Positions 7,586 through 14,458 of a DNA stretch of 63,846 nucleotides are shown here, one piece after another. The stretch is from an uncultured Ruminococcus sp. Lineage in GTDB: Bacteria; Bacillota; Clostridia; Oscillospirales; CAG-272. The position numbers were made by a program, and so were the translations under genes. Under the pieces are notes generated by a model. It was given only the letters and a program-made list of their open reading frames with translations, did no database searches and had not been told where the DNA came from. How positions within the stretch are numbered: the stretch's first letter is position 1; every line of letters starts with the position of its first letter. The stretch spans positions 1 through 63,846 of the forward strand of contig CACZNC010000005.1 of NCBI GenBank assembly GCA_902782445.1, read 5' to 3'.

Positions 7586-8539
7586 TTATTGTTCGTCCGC
7601 CGCGATGGCCAGCGAAAGTGCGGCGCGGTTGCCGATATCGTCGCCGAGGGCGGCCGGAACGATCTCGCAGGCGGCGAGGGAGAAGGGCAGGCATTCCTCT
7701 TTCAACACCCTCTCCATCGGCTCCCGCAAGAGATCCGCGGACCGCTGGAAGATGCTCCCGATCACGATCCGTTCGGGGTTGACGATGTCAATGAGAATCG
7801 CGAGCCCCCGTCCGAGCATTTCCCCGGCCTGCCGCCAGACCCGGATCGCAGTCTCATCCCCCCGGTACGCGGCCTCGGCAACGGATTTCGCCGTCACGCC
7901 GTCCAGCTCGTCCCAGGATGCGCAGTATCCCGTCTTCCCGCCCCGCTGGAGGGCTTCGATCGCCGCGGTCTTCGCGTTCATGGCGATCCCGCCGCCGCTG
8001 GCGAATCCTTCGAAGGAGCCCCGCTTGCCGTAGCCCACGGGTCCGAAGCGTTCGAGGCGGATGTGCCCGACTTCCCCGGCGTTCCCGTTCGCTCCGTTGT
8101 AAAGCCGTCTGTCGAGGATCATCCCCGCGCCCATCCCGGTGCCGAAGGTGAGAAAGATCATGTTCGAGCACCCCTGTCCGGCCCCGAATTTCCACTCGGC
8201 GAGGGCGCAGGCGTTGGCGTCGTTGCAGAGGACCGCCGGGATCCCGAGGGCTTCCTCCGTCATGCGGACGATCTCGATGTGATCCCACCCCGGGAGATTC
8301 GGCGGGGATTCGATGATCCCGCGCTTCGGATCGAGGGGGGAGCCGCAGCTGATCCCCGCCGCCCGCACGGGTTCGTCCGAGGACTCCGCCAGACGCTTTG
8401 CCTCCTCGAGGATCCTTCCGACGGTTTCATCCGGTCCCTCCGTCGGGAAGCGGACCCCAGAGAGGACTTGTGCTTTTTCGTTTCCCAGCGTCACCGCGCA
8501 TTTGGTGCCGCCGATGTCGATTCCGATGTACCGGGCCAT
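7586..8539 (-). CDS. ROK family sugar kinase lacking the zinc cysteines
   Basis: 317-residue ROK kinase, probably phosphorylating a hexose (glucose, mannose or N-acetylmannosamine). The phosphate motif DIGGTK is at residues 8-13, NDANACALAEW and GTGMGAG follow, and the GH of the GHI block is kept. The usual ROK zinc motif CxCGxxGC is not present: after GHIRLERFGP the chain reads VGYGKRGSFEGFASG, with no Cys. Some ROK kinases lack the metal site, so activity is still likely. GGAGG is upstream and the start lies one base after the mannosidase stop, so it should be co-translated with that gene. No HTH domain, hence a kinase rather than a repressor. Confidence 0.9.
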   Translation of the reverse strand: MARYIGIDIGGTKCAVTLGNEKAQVLSGVRFPTEGPDETVGRILEEAKRLAESSDEPVRAAGISCGSPLDPKRGIIESPPNLPGWDHIEIVRMTEEALGIPAVLCNDANACALAEWKFGAGQGCSNMIFLTFGTGMGAGMILDRRLYNGANGNAGEVGHIRLERFGPVGYGKRGSFEGFASGGGIAMNAKTAAIEALQRGGKTGYCASWDELDGVTAKSVAEAAYRGDETAIRVWRQAGEMLGRGLAILIDIVNPERIVIGSIFQRSADLLREPMERVLKEECLPFSLAACEIVPAALGDDIGNRAALSLAIAADEQ

Positions 8540-8540
8540 G

Positions 8541-10928
8541 TCAGTCCTCCAGAAAATCGGTCTCGCGGACGCCGTCTGCCCCGACGAGGAAGGTCTTCAC
8601 CCCGTGGGGCCCGAAGTCCGCCCGGAAAGTCTTGTCAAAGAGGGTGATCTCGACGGAAACCGCCTTTCCCGCGTATTCGCAGGCGCGCACCACGACGGCG
8701 TCCGAATCCTCGTGCTTCTTCACGGCGGTGACGAGCACGTCGGGGGAGCTCACCCGGATGGCGGAGGCCGTCAGCGGGAGGGGTCCCTTGTGGAAGGTCT
8801 CGAGGACGGCGAAGGGGGGCTGGTTCAGTTCGGCGGCTCTCTTCGCGGTTTCGGGGACGGAGGCGAAGGGCATGAGGGCGTAGGTAAATTCGTGTTCGCC
8901 CTGATCCATGTATTCGCAGAACTCGTCCCGGGCGCCGAAGTGGTCCGCCCAGATCGCGCCCCGCAGAACGGTGAGCGAGAGCACGGAGCCGTCGGCGTCG
9001 AAGCTGTATTTCGAATCGTTCAGGACGGCGAGTCCGCCGGTCCCACCCCCGTCGGCCGCGGCAAACCACCGGTGGCAGACCTGCTCGGTGCCGTCGTTCG
9101 GTCGTTCGATGGAGCCGAAGGGGATCTCGCAGAGCACCCGGGGATTCTCGACGGTCGTCGGGAAGCGGAATTTCAGCATCCGGTGGTGTTCGCGGAAGTC
9201 GACTTTCGTCTTCACGGTGACGACGTCGGATCCGGCGGTGAGGCTGTAATCCCGGCGGACGCTCGTGTGCTCGCCGAACTGCCAGGTGCGCACCGTCGCC
9301 CGGACTGGCCCCGATTCGACGACGCGGATCTCCCCCTTCGAGAAGGTCTCGGCCTCTTTCTTGAATTCGGTGATCCCGTGGGCCCAGGTGTCGGAGTCGG
9401 TTTCGTCGACGAGCACGGTCTTTGTCGCCCCGGAGAGCAGTTCCTTCCCCGTTCTCAGATCGGTCATGCCGCAGAGTTCTCCTGTCGAAGGATCGAAGGA
9501 GAGGCGGATCAGGCCGTTTTCCACGGTGGTCTCCGCCGCGCGGAAGGGATTCTCCTGTTCGGGAACATCCCCCTGATAGAAGGCGCGGAGGGTGCGGTAG
9601 CCGAGGGCCGGAAGGTTCACGCGGAAGCCGATCTCCCATTTGTCGTTCCTGCCGTTGGTGCGGGGGGAGCGGACAGCCTGGGCGGGGAGGAGGTTCCCGT
9701 CCTCGTCGGTCATGCGCTTCGGAAGATCGTGGACGGTGACGAAGGCGTCGACCTCCCAGGGGTGGCTGTTGAACACGACGACGGGGGTCCCCACGCCCTC
9801 GTTGCTCCATCCCGCGCCCCAGCCCGGTTTGTCGGGACGGTAGGGGGCGTCGCCGATGGTGTCGATATTCCAGGAGATCTGCTGGCAGGCGAAATTCGTC
9901 TCCCGGTCCGCGATGGCCTGGACTTCCCCGTGCTGCATGGCGGCGTTGTCGTAGGCGTCCCGGATGGAGCATCCGCCCATGATGTCGTGGAACTGGTTGA
10001 AGAGGATGTTCTTCCAGGCCCGGCGGTAGGCGTCGGAGGGATAGGGGGTCCCGGCCAGCCTGCCCGAGAGGACGGAATAGGCCTCCGCCGCCGCCATCCG
10101 GTGTTCGCTCTTCCGGTTGTTCTTCTTGATCATGGAGCACGCGCTGTAGCATCCCTTGGCGTGGTACTGAAGATCCCCGGTCACCGTGGGTTTCGGCGCG
10201 TCCTTTGTGTCGGCGAAATACTCGTCAACCGTAGCGTAGACATACCGGTCGTCCAGCCTGTTCTCGATCTCGTCGAGCATCCGGATCGTGGGGCCGCCTC
10301 CGTGGTTTCCGACGCCGTAGAAGGCCATCATGGCGTGTTCGGAGGCCATTGCCGCGACTTTTTCGAAGCCCTCGACACTGCCGAGGTTGTACTGGATCGG
10401 GATGCGGTAGGTGTTCACCGCCGATCCGTCCGCGCTCTGCCAGAGGAAGAGGGGGTCGGGCAGATCCGTCTTCTCGTGGGGCCCCGGACGCATGAAGACG
10501 TAGTTCTCCATCCCGGAATTTCTGAGGATCATGGGGATGGACCCGTTGTGCCCGAAGGAGTCGACGTTGTAGCCGGTCTTCGCGGTCGTGCCGAGTTCTT
10601 CCCGGAAGAACCGCTGGGAGACGAGGGCGTGCCGGGCAAAGGACTCGCCGGAGGGGATGTTGCAGTCGGGCTGGATGTACCACCCTCCCGTGACGCTCCA
10701 CCGCCCCTCCTTCACCCTCTCCCGGATCTCTTCGAACATGGCGGGGTCGCTGTCCTTCACCCATTCGTAATAGGCGGCGCAGGCGGAGGTGAATTTGTAG
10801 CCGGGGAATTCCTTCATGCGGTCGAGGGCGGAACGGAAGGTGGCCTTGACCTCCGCGTACCCCTCGTACCATTGCCAGAGCCACACCGGGTCCAGGTGGG
10901 CGTTGCCGATCAGATATACTTTATTCAT
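8541..10928 (-). CDS. GH38 alpha-mannosidase (first of two)
   Basis: 795-residue intracellular alpha-mannosidase. GH38 zinc site GNAHLDPVWLWQW at residues 8-20 (His11, Asp13) and the nucleophile motif GYNVDSFGHNG with Asp123; later VGNHGGGPT and the FNQFHDIMGG histidine motif are also typical. The start at 10928 has GGAGG 5 bases upstream; the open frame runs further upstream into repeat copy C but that extension looks like repeat sequence. No signal peptide, so its substrates must be imported short oligosaccharides. First gene of the operon 10928-5320 with ROK kinase, SIS protein, aldolase and Nudix. It is unlike the 35248 GH38, which has a longer N-terminal domain. Confidence 0.93.
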   Translation of the reverse strand: MNKVYLIGNAHLDPVWLWQWYEGYAEVKATFRSALDRMKEFPGYKFTSACAAYYEWVKDSDPAMFEEIRERVKEGRWSVTGGWYIQPDCNIPSGESFARHALVSQRFFREELGTTAKTGYNVDSFGHNGSIPMILRNSGMENYVFMRPGPHEKTDLPDPLFLWQSADGSAVNTYRIPIQYNLGSVEGFEKVAAMASEHAMMAFYGVGNHGGGPTIRMLDEIENRLDDRYVYATVDEYFADTKDAPKPTVTGDLQYHAKGCYSACSMIKKNNRKSEHRMAAAEAYSVLSGRLAGTPYPSDAYRRAWKNILFNQFHDIMGGCSIRDAYDNAAMQHGEVQAIADRETNFACQQISWNIDTIGDAPYRPDKPGWGAGWSNEGVGTPVVVFNSHPWEVDAFVTVHDLPKRMTDEDGNLLPAQAVRSPRTNGRNDKWEIGFRVNLPALGYRTLRAFYQGDVPEQENPFRAAETTVENGLIRLSFDPSTGELCGMTDLRTGKELLSGATKTVLVDETDSDTWAHGITEFKKEAETFSKGEIRVVESGPVRATVRTWQFGEHTSVRRDYSLTAGSDVVTVKTKVDFREHHRMLKFRFPTTVENPRVLCEIPFGSIERPNDGTEQVCHRWFAAADGGGTGGLAVLNDSKYSFDADGSVLSLTVLRGAIWADHFGARDEFCEYMDQGEHEFTYALMPFASVPETAKRAAELNQPPFAVLETFHKGPLPLTASAIRVSSPDVLVTAVKKHEDSDAVVVRACEYAGKAVSVEITLFDKTFRADFGPHGVKTFLVGADGVRETDFLED

Positions 10929-10960
10929 AGCATCCTCCGGTTCAGACTTTTCTCGTTCAG

Positions 10961-11238
10961 AGGGAGACGCGGCTTCTTTGAAAAGAAGCCTGGCAAGAAA
11001 CTTCAACTGGGTAAAGGATATGGCTCTCTCAATTTCGTCCAGTCGGTGTCCGCACACCAATATAGCTATCCAAACGTATCAGAGTTATCGTTCGTGAGCT
11101 CAATGTTACAGCTGACGGCAGCGAGAATTCCCAAAGGGGATTCTCGGGGGTGGGATGGATGAAGCCATGTTCGGATAAATGGTATTCCCACCCCGTCGTT
11201 CGCATTCTACGGGGAGCGCTCAAAACCCATGAAGTCAG
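10961..11238 (+). repeat. Family I dispersed repeat, copy C (long-arm form)
   Basis: Complete copy of about 278 bases. It has the GGCTTC/GAAGCC hairpin (10971-10990), no extra second hairpin, then the core, GTGAGCTCA at 11094, hairpin GCTG/CAGC, hairpin CGAGAAT/ATTCTCG (about 11122-11146), the long arm GGGGTGGGA / TCCCACCCC (11147-11194) with CCAT/ATGG inside, and the conserved CTACGGGGAGCG and AAAACCCATGAAGTCAG end. With copy D in the same orientation it brackets the 11255-12079 gene. It fills the 326-base gap between that gene and the mannosidase. Confidence 0.92.
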
Positions 11239-11254
11239 CTTCGAGAAGGACGAT

Positions 11255-12079
11255 TTATATCTCTATTTTCATGCCGTCGTAGGACACGAGGAATCCGCGG
11301 GCGGCGGCGATGGGGACAAAATCGTCGTAGACGACGTGGGTCGCGTTGTGGGAGAAATGGTTGCAGACGAAGCGGGTGTTTTCGTCGGCGTATCCCTCTT
11401 CCAGCATCCGGCGGCGGACCTCCGTGTTCTCATCCAGTCCCATGTGGCCGATATAGGTGAGGGGCAGGCAGGCGTTGGTGCAGTCGAGGGAGACGAGGTC
11501 GAAATGCGGGCGGGTCTCCTTCCAGAAGTCCCAGACGTCGTCCCGGAAGAAATGGGTGTCGTGGGCGTAGAGGACGGTTTTCGCCCCGTCGGAGATCCCG
11601 TAGAACAGGGGGCCGGAGGAGGGATCGTGGATGGAGGGATAGGCGGTCACGCTGTACCCGGCGGCCTCGAAGGTCTCGAACGCGCTGACCTCCCGGAATC
11701 CCCCATGCTTCCCCGCCCGGGCGAGAAATCCGCCGATTCTGTCCCCGACGGCTTTGCTCCCGAAGAAGGTGAGGCGGTAGTCCTCCGGCGCGTGGGAGAA
11801 TCCCGGCTGGAGCATGGCGATATCCTCGGGGTAGAGGTGGTCCCCGTGGGTGTGGGTGACGAGGCAGTCCCGGATATCGAGCAGATCGATCCCGTTGTCG
11901 AGGACGTGTTTCAGCGTGTCCGCCGGGAAGTCGACGAGCAGCCTCCCGTCAATCAGGGCCTGGGATCTCGTGCGGAGCGCCCGTCCCCCGATCATGCGGG
12001 ACTTTCGGCAGCGTTCGCAGTCACACCAGAGCGCGGGGATCCCTTCCGCGGCGGCGGTGCCGAGAAACTGAAAGATCAT
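11255..12079 (-). CDS. Metallo-beta-lactamase-fold hydrolase, PhnP-like
   Basis: 274-residue metal-dependent phosphodiesterase-type protein. It starts FQFLGTAAAEGIP and has the WCDCERC cysteine cluster seen in PhnP, then the metal motif THTHGDH with LYPED, YAHDTHF and the NHFSHN histidine near the C-terminus. PhnP-type enzymes cleave cyclic phosphate diesters. There is no phn operon here, so its substrate is open. GGAGG lies upstream. It is a single-gene unit between two same-orientation copies of repeat family I, which is unusual (see findings). Confidence 0.88.
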   Translation of the reverse strand: MIFQFLGTAAAEGIPALWCDCERCRKSRMIGGRALRTRSQALIDGRLLVDFPADTLKHVLDNGIDLLDIRDCLVTHTHGDHLYPEDIAMLQPGFSHAPEDYRLTFFGSKAVGDRIGGFLARAGKHGGFREVSAFETFEAAGYSVTAYPSIHDPSSGPLFYGISDGAKTVLYAHDTHFFRDDVWDFWKETRPHFDLVSLDCTNACLPLTYIGHMGLDENTEVRRRMLEEGYADENTRFVCNHFSHNATHVVYDDFVPIAAARGFLVSYDGMKIEI

Positions 12080-12100
12080 ACAGCCTCCGATTTATAAAAA

Positions 12101-12377
12101 GGAGATACGCGGCTTCTTGAAAGAAGCCTGGCAAGAACTTTCATAGGGGTATAGGACAAGGCTGCTTCCATTTCGTTCAGTCTGTGACCGCACACCCATT
12201 AAGTCATCCAACCTTATCAGAGTTATCCCTCGTGAGCTCACATGTTTCGGCTGACGGCAGCGAGAATTCCCGAAGGGGATTCTCGGGGGTGGGATGGATG
12301 AAGCCATGTTCGGATAAATGGTATTCCCACCCCGTCGTTCGCATCCTACGGGGAGAGCTCAAAACCCATGAAGTCAG
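12101..12377 (+). repeat. Family I dispersed repeat, copy D (long-arm form)
   Basis: Complete copy, about 277 bases, with the same module order as copy C and near-identical from about 12264 to the end. Differences fall in the middle (12150-12210) and at a few single bases, for example GAGAGCTC where copy C has GAGCGCTC. The following bases 12378-12551 contain GC-rich imperfect inverted sequence but no gene or clear signal. Confidence 0.92.
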
Positions 12378-12551
12378 TCTCAGGTATGGCAAGTATTGAA
12401 TGATGAAAATCGGACCTCAGATCATGCGAATGAAAAGCGGGGGCCTGTTCGGGTGGACCCGCGCGGGATTTCATGTTCATGATCCACGGTCCGAATGCCG
12501 GATAATCCGCCGCACGGGAAGCCCGATCGAGCCTCCCGCGCGGATGTTTTG

Positions 12552-12764
12552 TCATTGAAACAGCAGGCAGCCCTGACGGCGGAAGTGTTCGATCCGCTCG
12601 CGCAGGCGTTCTTCGGTGGAATTCGTATAGGCGGCGAGACAGGCGAGGCAGAAGAACTCCGTCGCGCCCCGGTTGATCATTTTCTTGTGGATCCCGATCT
12701 CGTCGTAGCTCAGGACTTTGCCGCACTTCTTGCAGCAGGGCTGTTTCGCGCTCTCGCTGTCCAC
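12552..12764 (-). CDS. Small CxxC zinc-ribbon-like protein
   Basis: 70-residue protein, GTG start. Two Cys pairs, PCCKKCGKV near residues 9-17 and EFFCLACLAAY near 36-46, look like a zinc ribbon; the C-terminus is helical and charged (TEERLRERIEHFRRQG). Function unknown. It follows the alpha-galactosidase by 3 bases and must be co-transcribed with it. Similar small CxxC proteins are common in Clostridia, but I do not recognise a named family. Confidence 0.72.
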   Translation of the reverse strand: MDSESAKQPCCKKCGKVLSYDEIGIHKKMINRGATEFFCLACLAAYTNSTEERLRERIEHFRRQGCLLFQ

Positions 12765-12767
12765 GGA

Positions 12768-13886
12768 TTATTTCTTGACGAGCGTGCCGCGCAGGATCCG
12801 GCAGTCGTGGGCCTTGATCCCGGTGCTGAAATGACCGAAGGTGACGCCGGTCTCCTCGCCCGAGAAGATGTCGCGGAACTTGAAGCCGTACCCGGAAGCC
12901 ACGGTCAGGCCGAGGTCGTAGTATTCGATGTCGCCCCAGCCGTCGCGGTCGGTGAAGTTGAAGAACGCGAGGGCGTACTCGTTGTTTTCGAGGTGCTTGA
13001 AGAAGATCGGTCTGTCGCCGCCGCGGACCATCATCGGGTTTCTGGTCTCGGCGTCCTGGTTGAGGGCGAGCAGTTCCTTGTTCTTGAGCAGTTCGAGGTT
13101 GGTCTCGTCGATCTTCGAGAGGTCGCCGCCGATCATGAGCGGGGACTGGAAGAGGCACCACAGGGCGAAGTGGGTGCGGTACTCGGTGTCGGTGCATCCG
13201 CCGTTGGCCACGTTGCCCTTGCCGCGCATTCCGACGATCAGCATGTCGATGTCGTTGTAGCAGCCGGGGCCGGAGTAGGCGAGCTTGTCCACCTGGCTCA
13301 TGGCGATGTTCTTGAAGGAGTCGAAGGAGTCGTTGATATCGCCGGTGGAGCGGTACATGTGGGCGCCCGCGGAGCGGATCCACTTTTCGACGGAGTCGGA
13401 GCCCCAGTTGCATGCGGAGAAGAGGATCTCGCGGCCGGAGGCTTTGAGTGCCATGCCCATTCTGTTGTAGAGGATGGGGCCGTTGGCGAGGGCGGGCTTA
13501 TAGCAGAAGTCGTACTTGAGGAAGTCGACTCCCCACTCCGCGAAGGTGCATGCGTCGATGAACTCGTAGTCGAAGGATCCCGGATAGCCCGCGCAGGTTC
13601 TGGTCCCGGCGCAGGAGTACATGCCGAATTTCAGGCCCTTGCTGTGGACGTAATCCGCGAGGGCTTTCATCCCGGAGGGGAATTTCTTCGGATCCGGCAC
13701 GATGCGGCCTTCTTCGTTCCTCTGTCTCAGGGACCAGCAGTCGTCGATGACCACGTACTCATAGCCGACGTCCTTGAGTCCTTTCGCGACGATGGCGTCC
13801 GCGGTGTCCCGCACCACCTGTTCGTTGATGTTCTCACCGAAGGTATTCCAGGAGTTCCAACCCATCGGGGGTCTCTGTGCCAGCAT
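12768..13886 (-). CDS. GH27 alpha-galactosidase
   Basis: 372-residue glycosidase that removes terminal alpha-galactose (or alpha-N-acetylgalactosamine). Family landmarks: PPMGWNSWNTF (7-16), VIDDCW (46-51), the nucleophile in KYDFC (Asp126) and the acid/base region RSTGDINDSF (Asp183). The C-terminal part is the usual beta-sandwich. No signal peptide, so cytoplasmic. GGAGA precedes the ATG. A sigma-A promoter is at 13953-13981. It forms a two-gene unit with the small CxxC protein. Confidence 0.95.
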   Translation of the reverse strand: MLAQRPPMGWNSWNTFGENINEQVVRDTADAIVAKGLKDVGYEYVVIDDCWSLRQRNEEGRIVPDPKKFPSGMKALADYVHSKGLKFGMYSCAGTRTCAGYPGSFDYEFIDACTFAEWGVDFLKYDFCYKPALANGPILYNRMGMALKASGREILFSACNWGSDSVEKWIRSAGAHMYRSTGDINDSFDSFKNIAMSQVDKLAYSGPGCYNDIDMLIVGMRGKGNVANGGCTDTEYRTHFALWCLFQSPLMIGGDLSKIDETNLELLKNKELLALNQDAETRNPMMVRGGDRPIFFKHLENNEYALAFFNFTDRDGWGDIEYYDLGLTVASGYGFKFRDIFSGEETGVTFGHFSTGIKAHDCRILRGTLVKK

Positions 13887-13952
13887 AATCGTTCTCCTTT
13901 ATATTTTGAAATGATGGAGTGATTCCGCAAAACGGCGGAAAATCCCGGTATC

Positions 13953-13981
13953 ATGATACACTTTTTCAGCCGTTTTGTCAA
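13953..13981 (-). promoter_or_regulatory. Sigma-A promoter for the alpha-galactosidase unit
   Basis: On the minus strand TTGACA (13976-13981), 17-base spacer, TATCAT (13953-13958). Confidence 0.72.
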
Positions 13982-14033
13982 GAGAATCAGCAAAAATCAC
14001 GAGAAGGCGGAGACGGGAGTGCCGGGGAGAGCG

Positions 14034-14065
14034 GCTAGTCGCCAGTTGTTAGTGGCTAGTAGAAC
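14034..14065. repeat. Degenerate CTAGCC/TAGTGGC short repeat
   Basis: GGCTAGTCGCCAGTTG then TTAGTGGCTAGTAG: the unit GGCTAGT occurs twice with degenerate intermediates. The bases from 14066 to 14150 hold no gene. Confidence 0.4.
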
Positions 14066-14150
14066 GGAAAAAGCCGTCCGCTCCTTTGATTGGGAGAAGA
14101 CGGCGGAAGGATGGGGCAAACGGTTTCGGTCTGATTCCGGCCAGAACAGA

Positions 14151-14453
14151 TCAAACAAGTTTTGTCTGTACAAACCGGCTGCGGCCCCCTGTAATGCGCG
14201 CCTGAAACGCTGCCGGAGGCCACGGAACTTGTTCCGTGCACGGGTTAAGCTGCACGAACATAGACCGCGCGAGGACGTGGGATACAAAATCGAATTTCGA
14301 TTCCGGGACGAGCTGTACAGTTATGCCATACGGCCAAGGGACCCTCGGGAGGGGCCTTCGGCCTGAGATGGTCCCTCCCGGCGCTTGTCCCGCGCAGGGA
14401 CATTAATCCGAAACGCGGAGCGTTTCATTCCTTAATCCCTTCCTGAAGGGATT
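14151..14453 (+). repeat. Family II dispersed repeat, copy 1
   Basis: About 303 bases matching, in inverted orientation, 39522-39870. Conserved blocks: TCAAACAA, TGCGCG and CTGAAACGCTG, AGCTGCACGAACA, GACCGCGCGAGGAC, GTGGGATACAA, the palindrome ATCGAATTTCGAT, GGGACGAGCTGTACAGTTATG, CCAAGGGACC, GTCCCGCGCAGGGACAT, TCCGAAACGCGGAGCGTTTC. Between these, hairpin arms differ: ACGGAAC/GTTCCGT at 14222-14237 here. It ends in hairpin AATCCCTTC/GAAGGGATT right at the stop of the neighbouring solute-binding-protein gene, which reads toward it. Confidence 0.9.
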
Positions 14454-14458
14454 GCATT

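Noticed and set aside
10929..11060. N-terminal extension of the first GH38 gene
   Set aside because: The added residues come from repeat copy C and GGAGG sits at the shorter start.
8313..11162. Very long plus-strand open frame opposite the GH38, ROK and SIS genes
   Set aside because: GC-rich antisense frames stay open by chance here; the minus strand has clear GH38 and ROK motifs with good ribosome sites.
13953..14366. Open frame across family II copy 1
   Set aside because: Runs through repeat hairpins, starts in a promoter and has no ribosome site; the same holds for 39550-40110.
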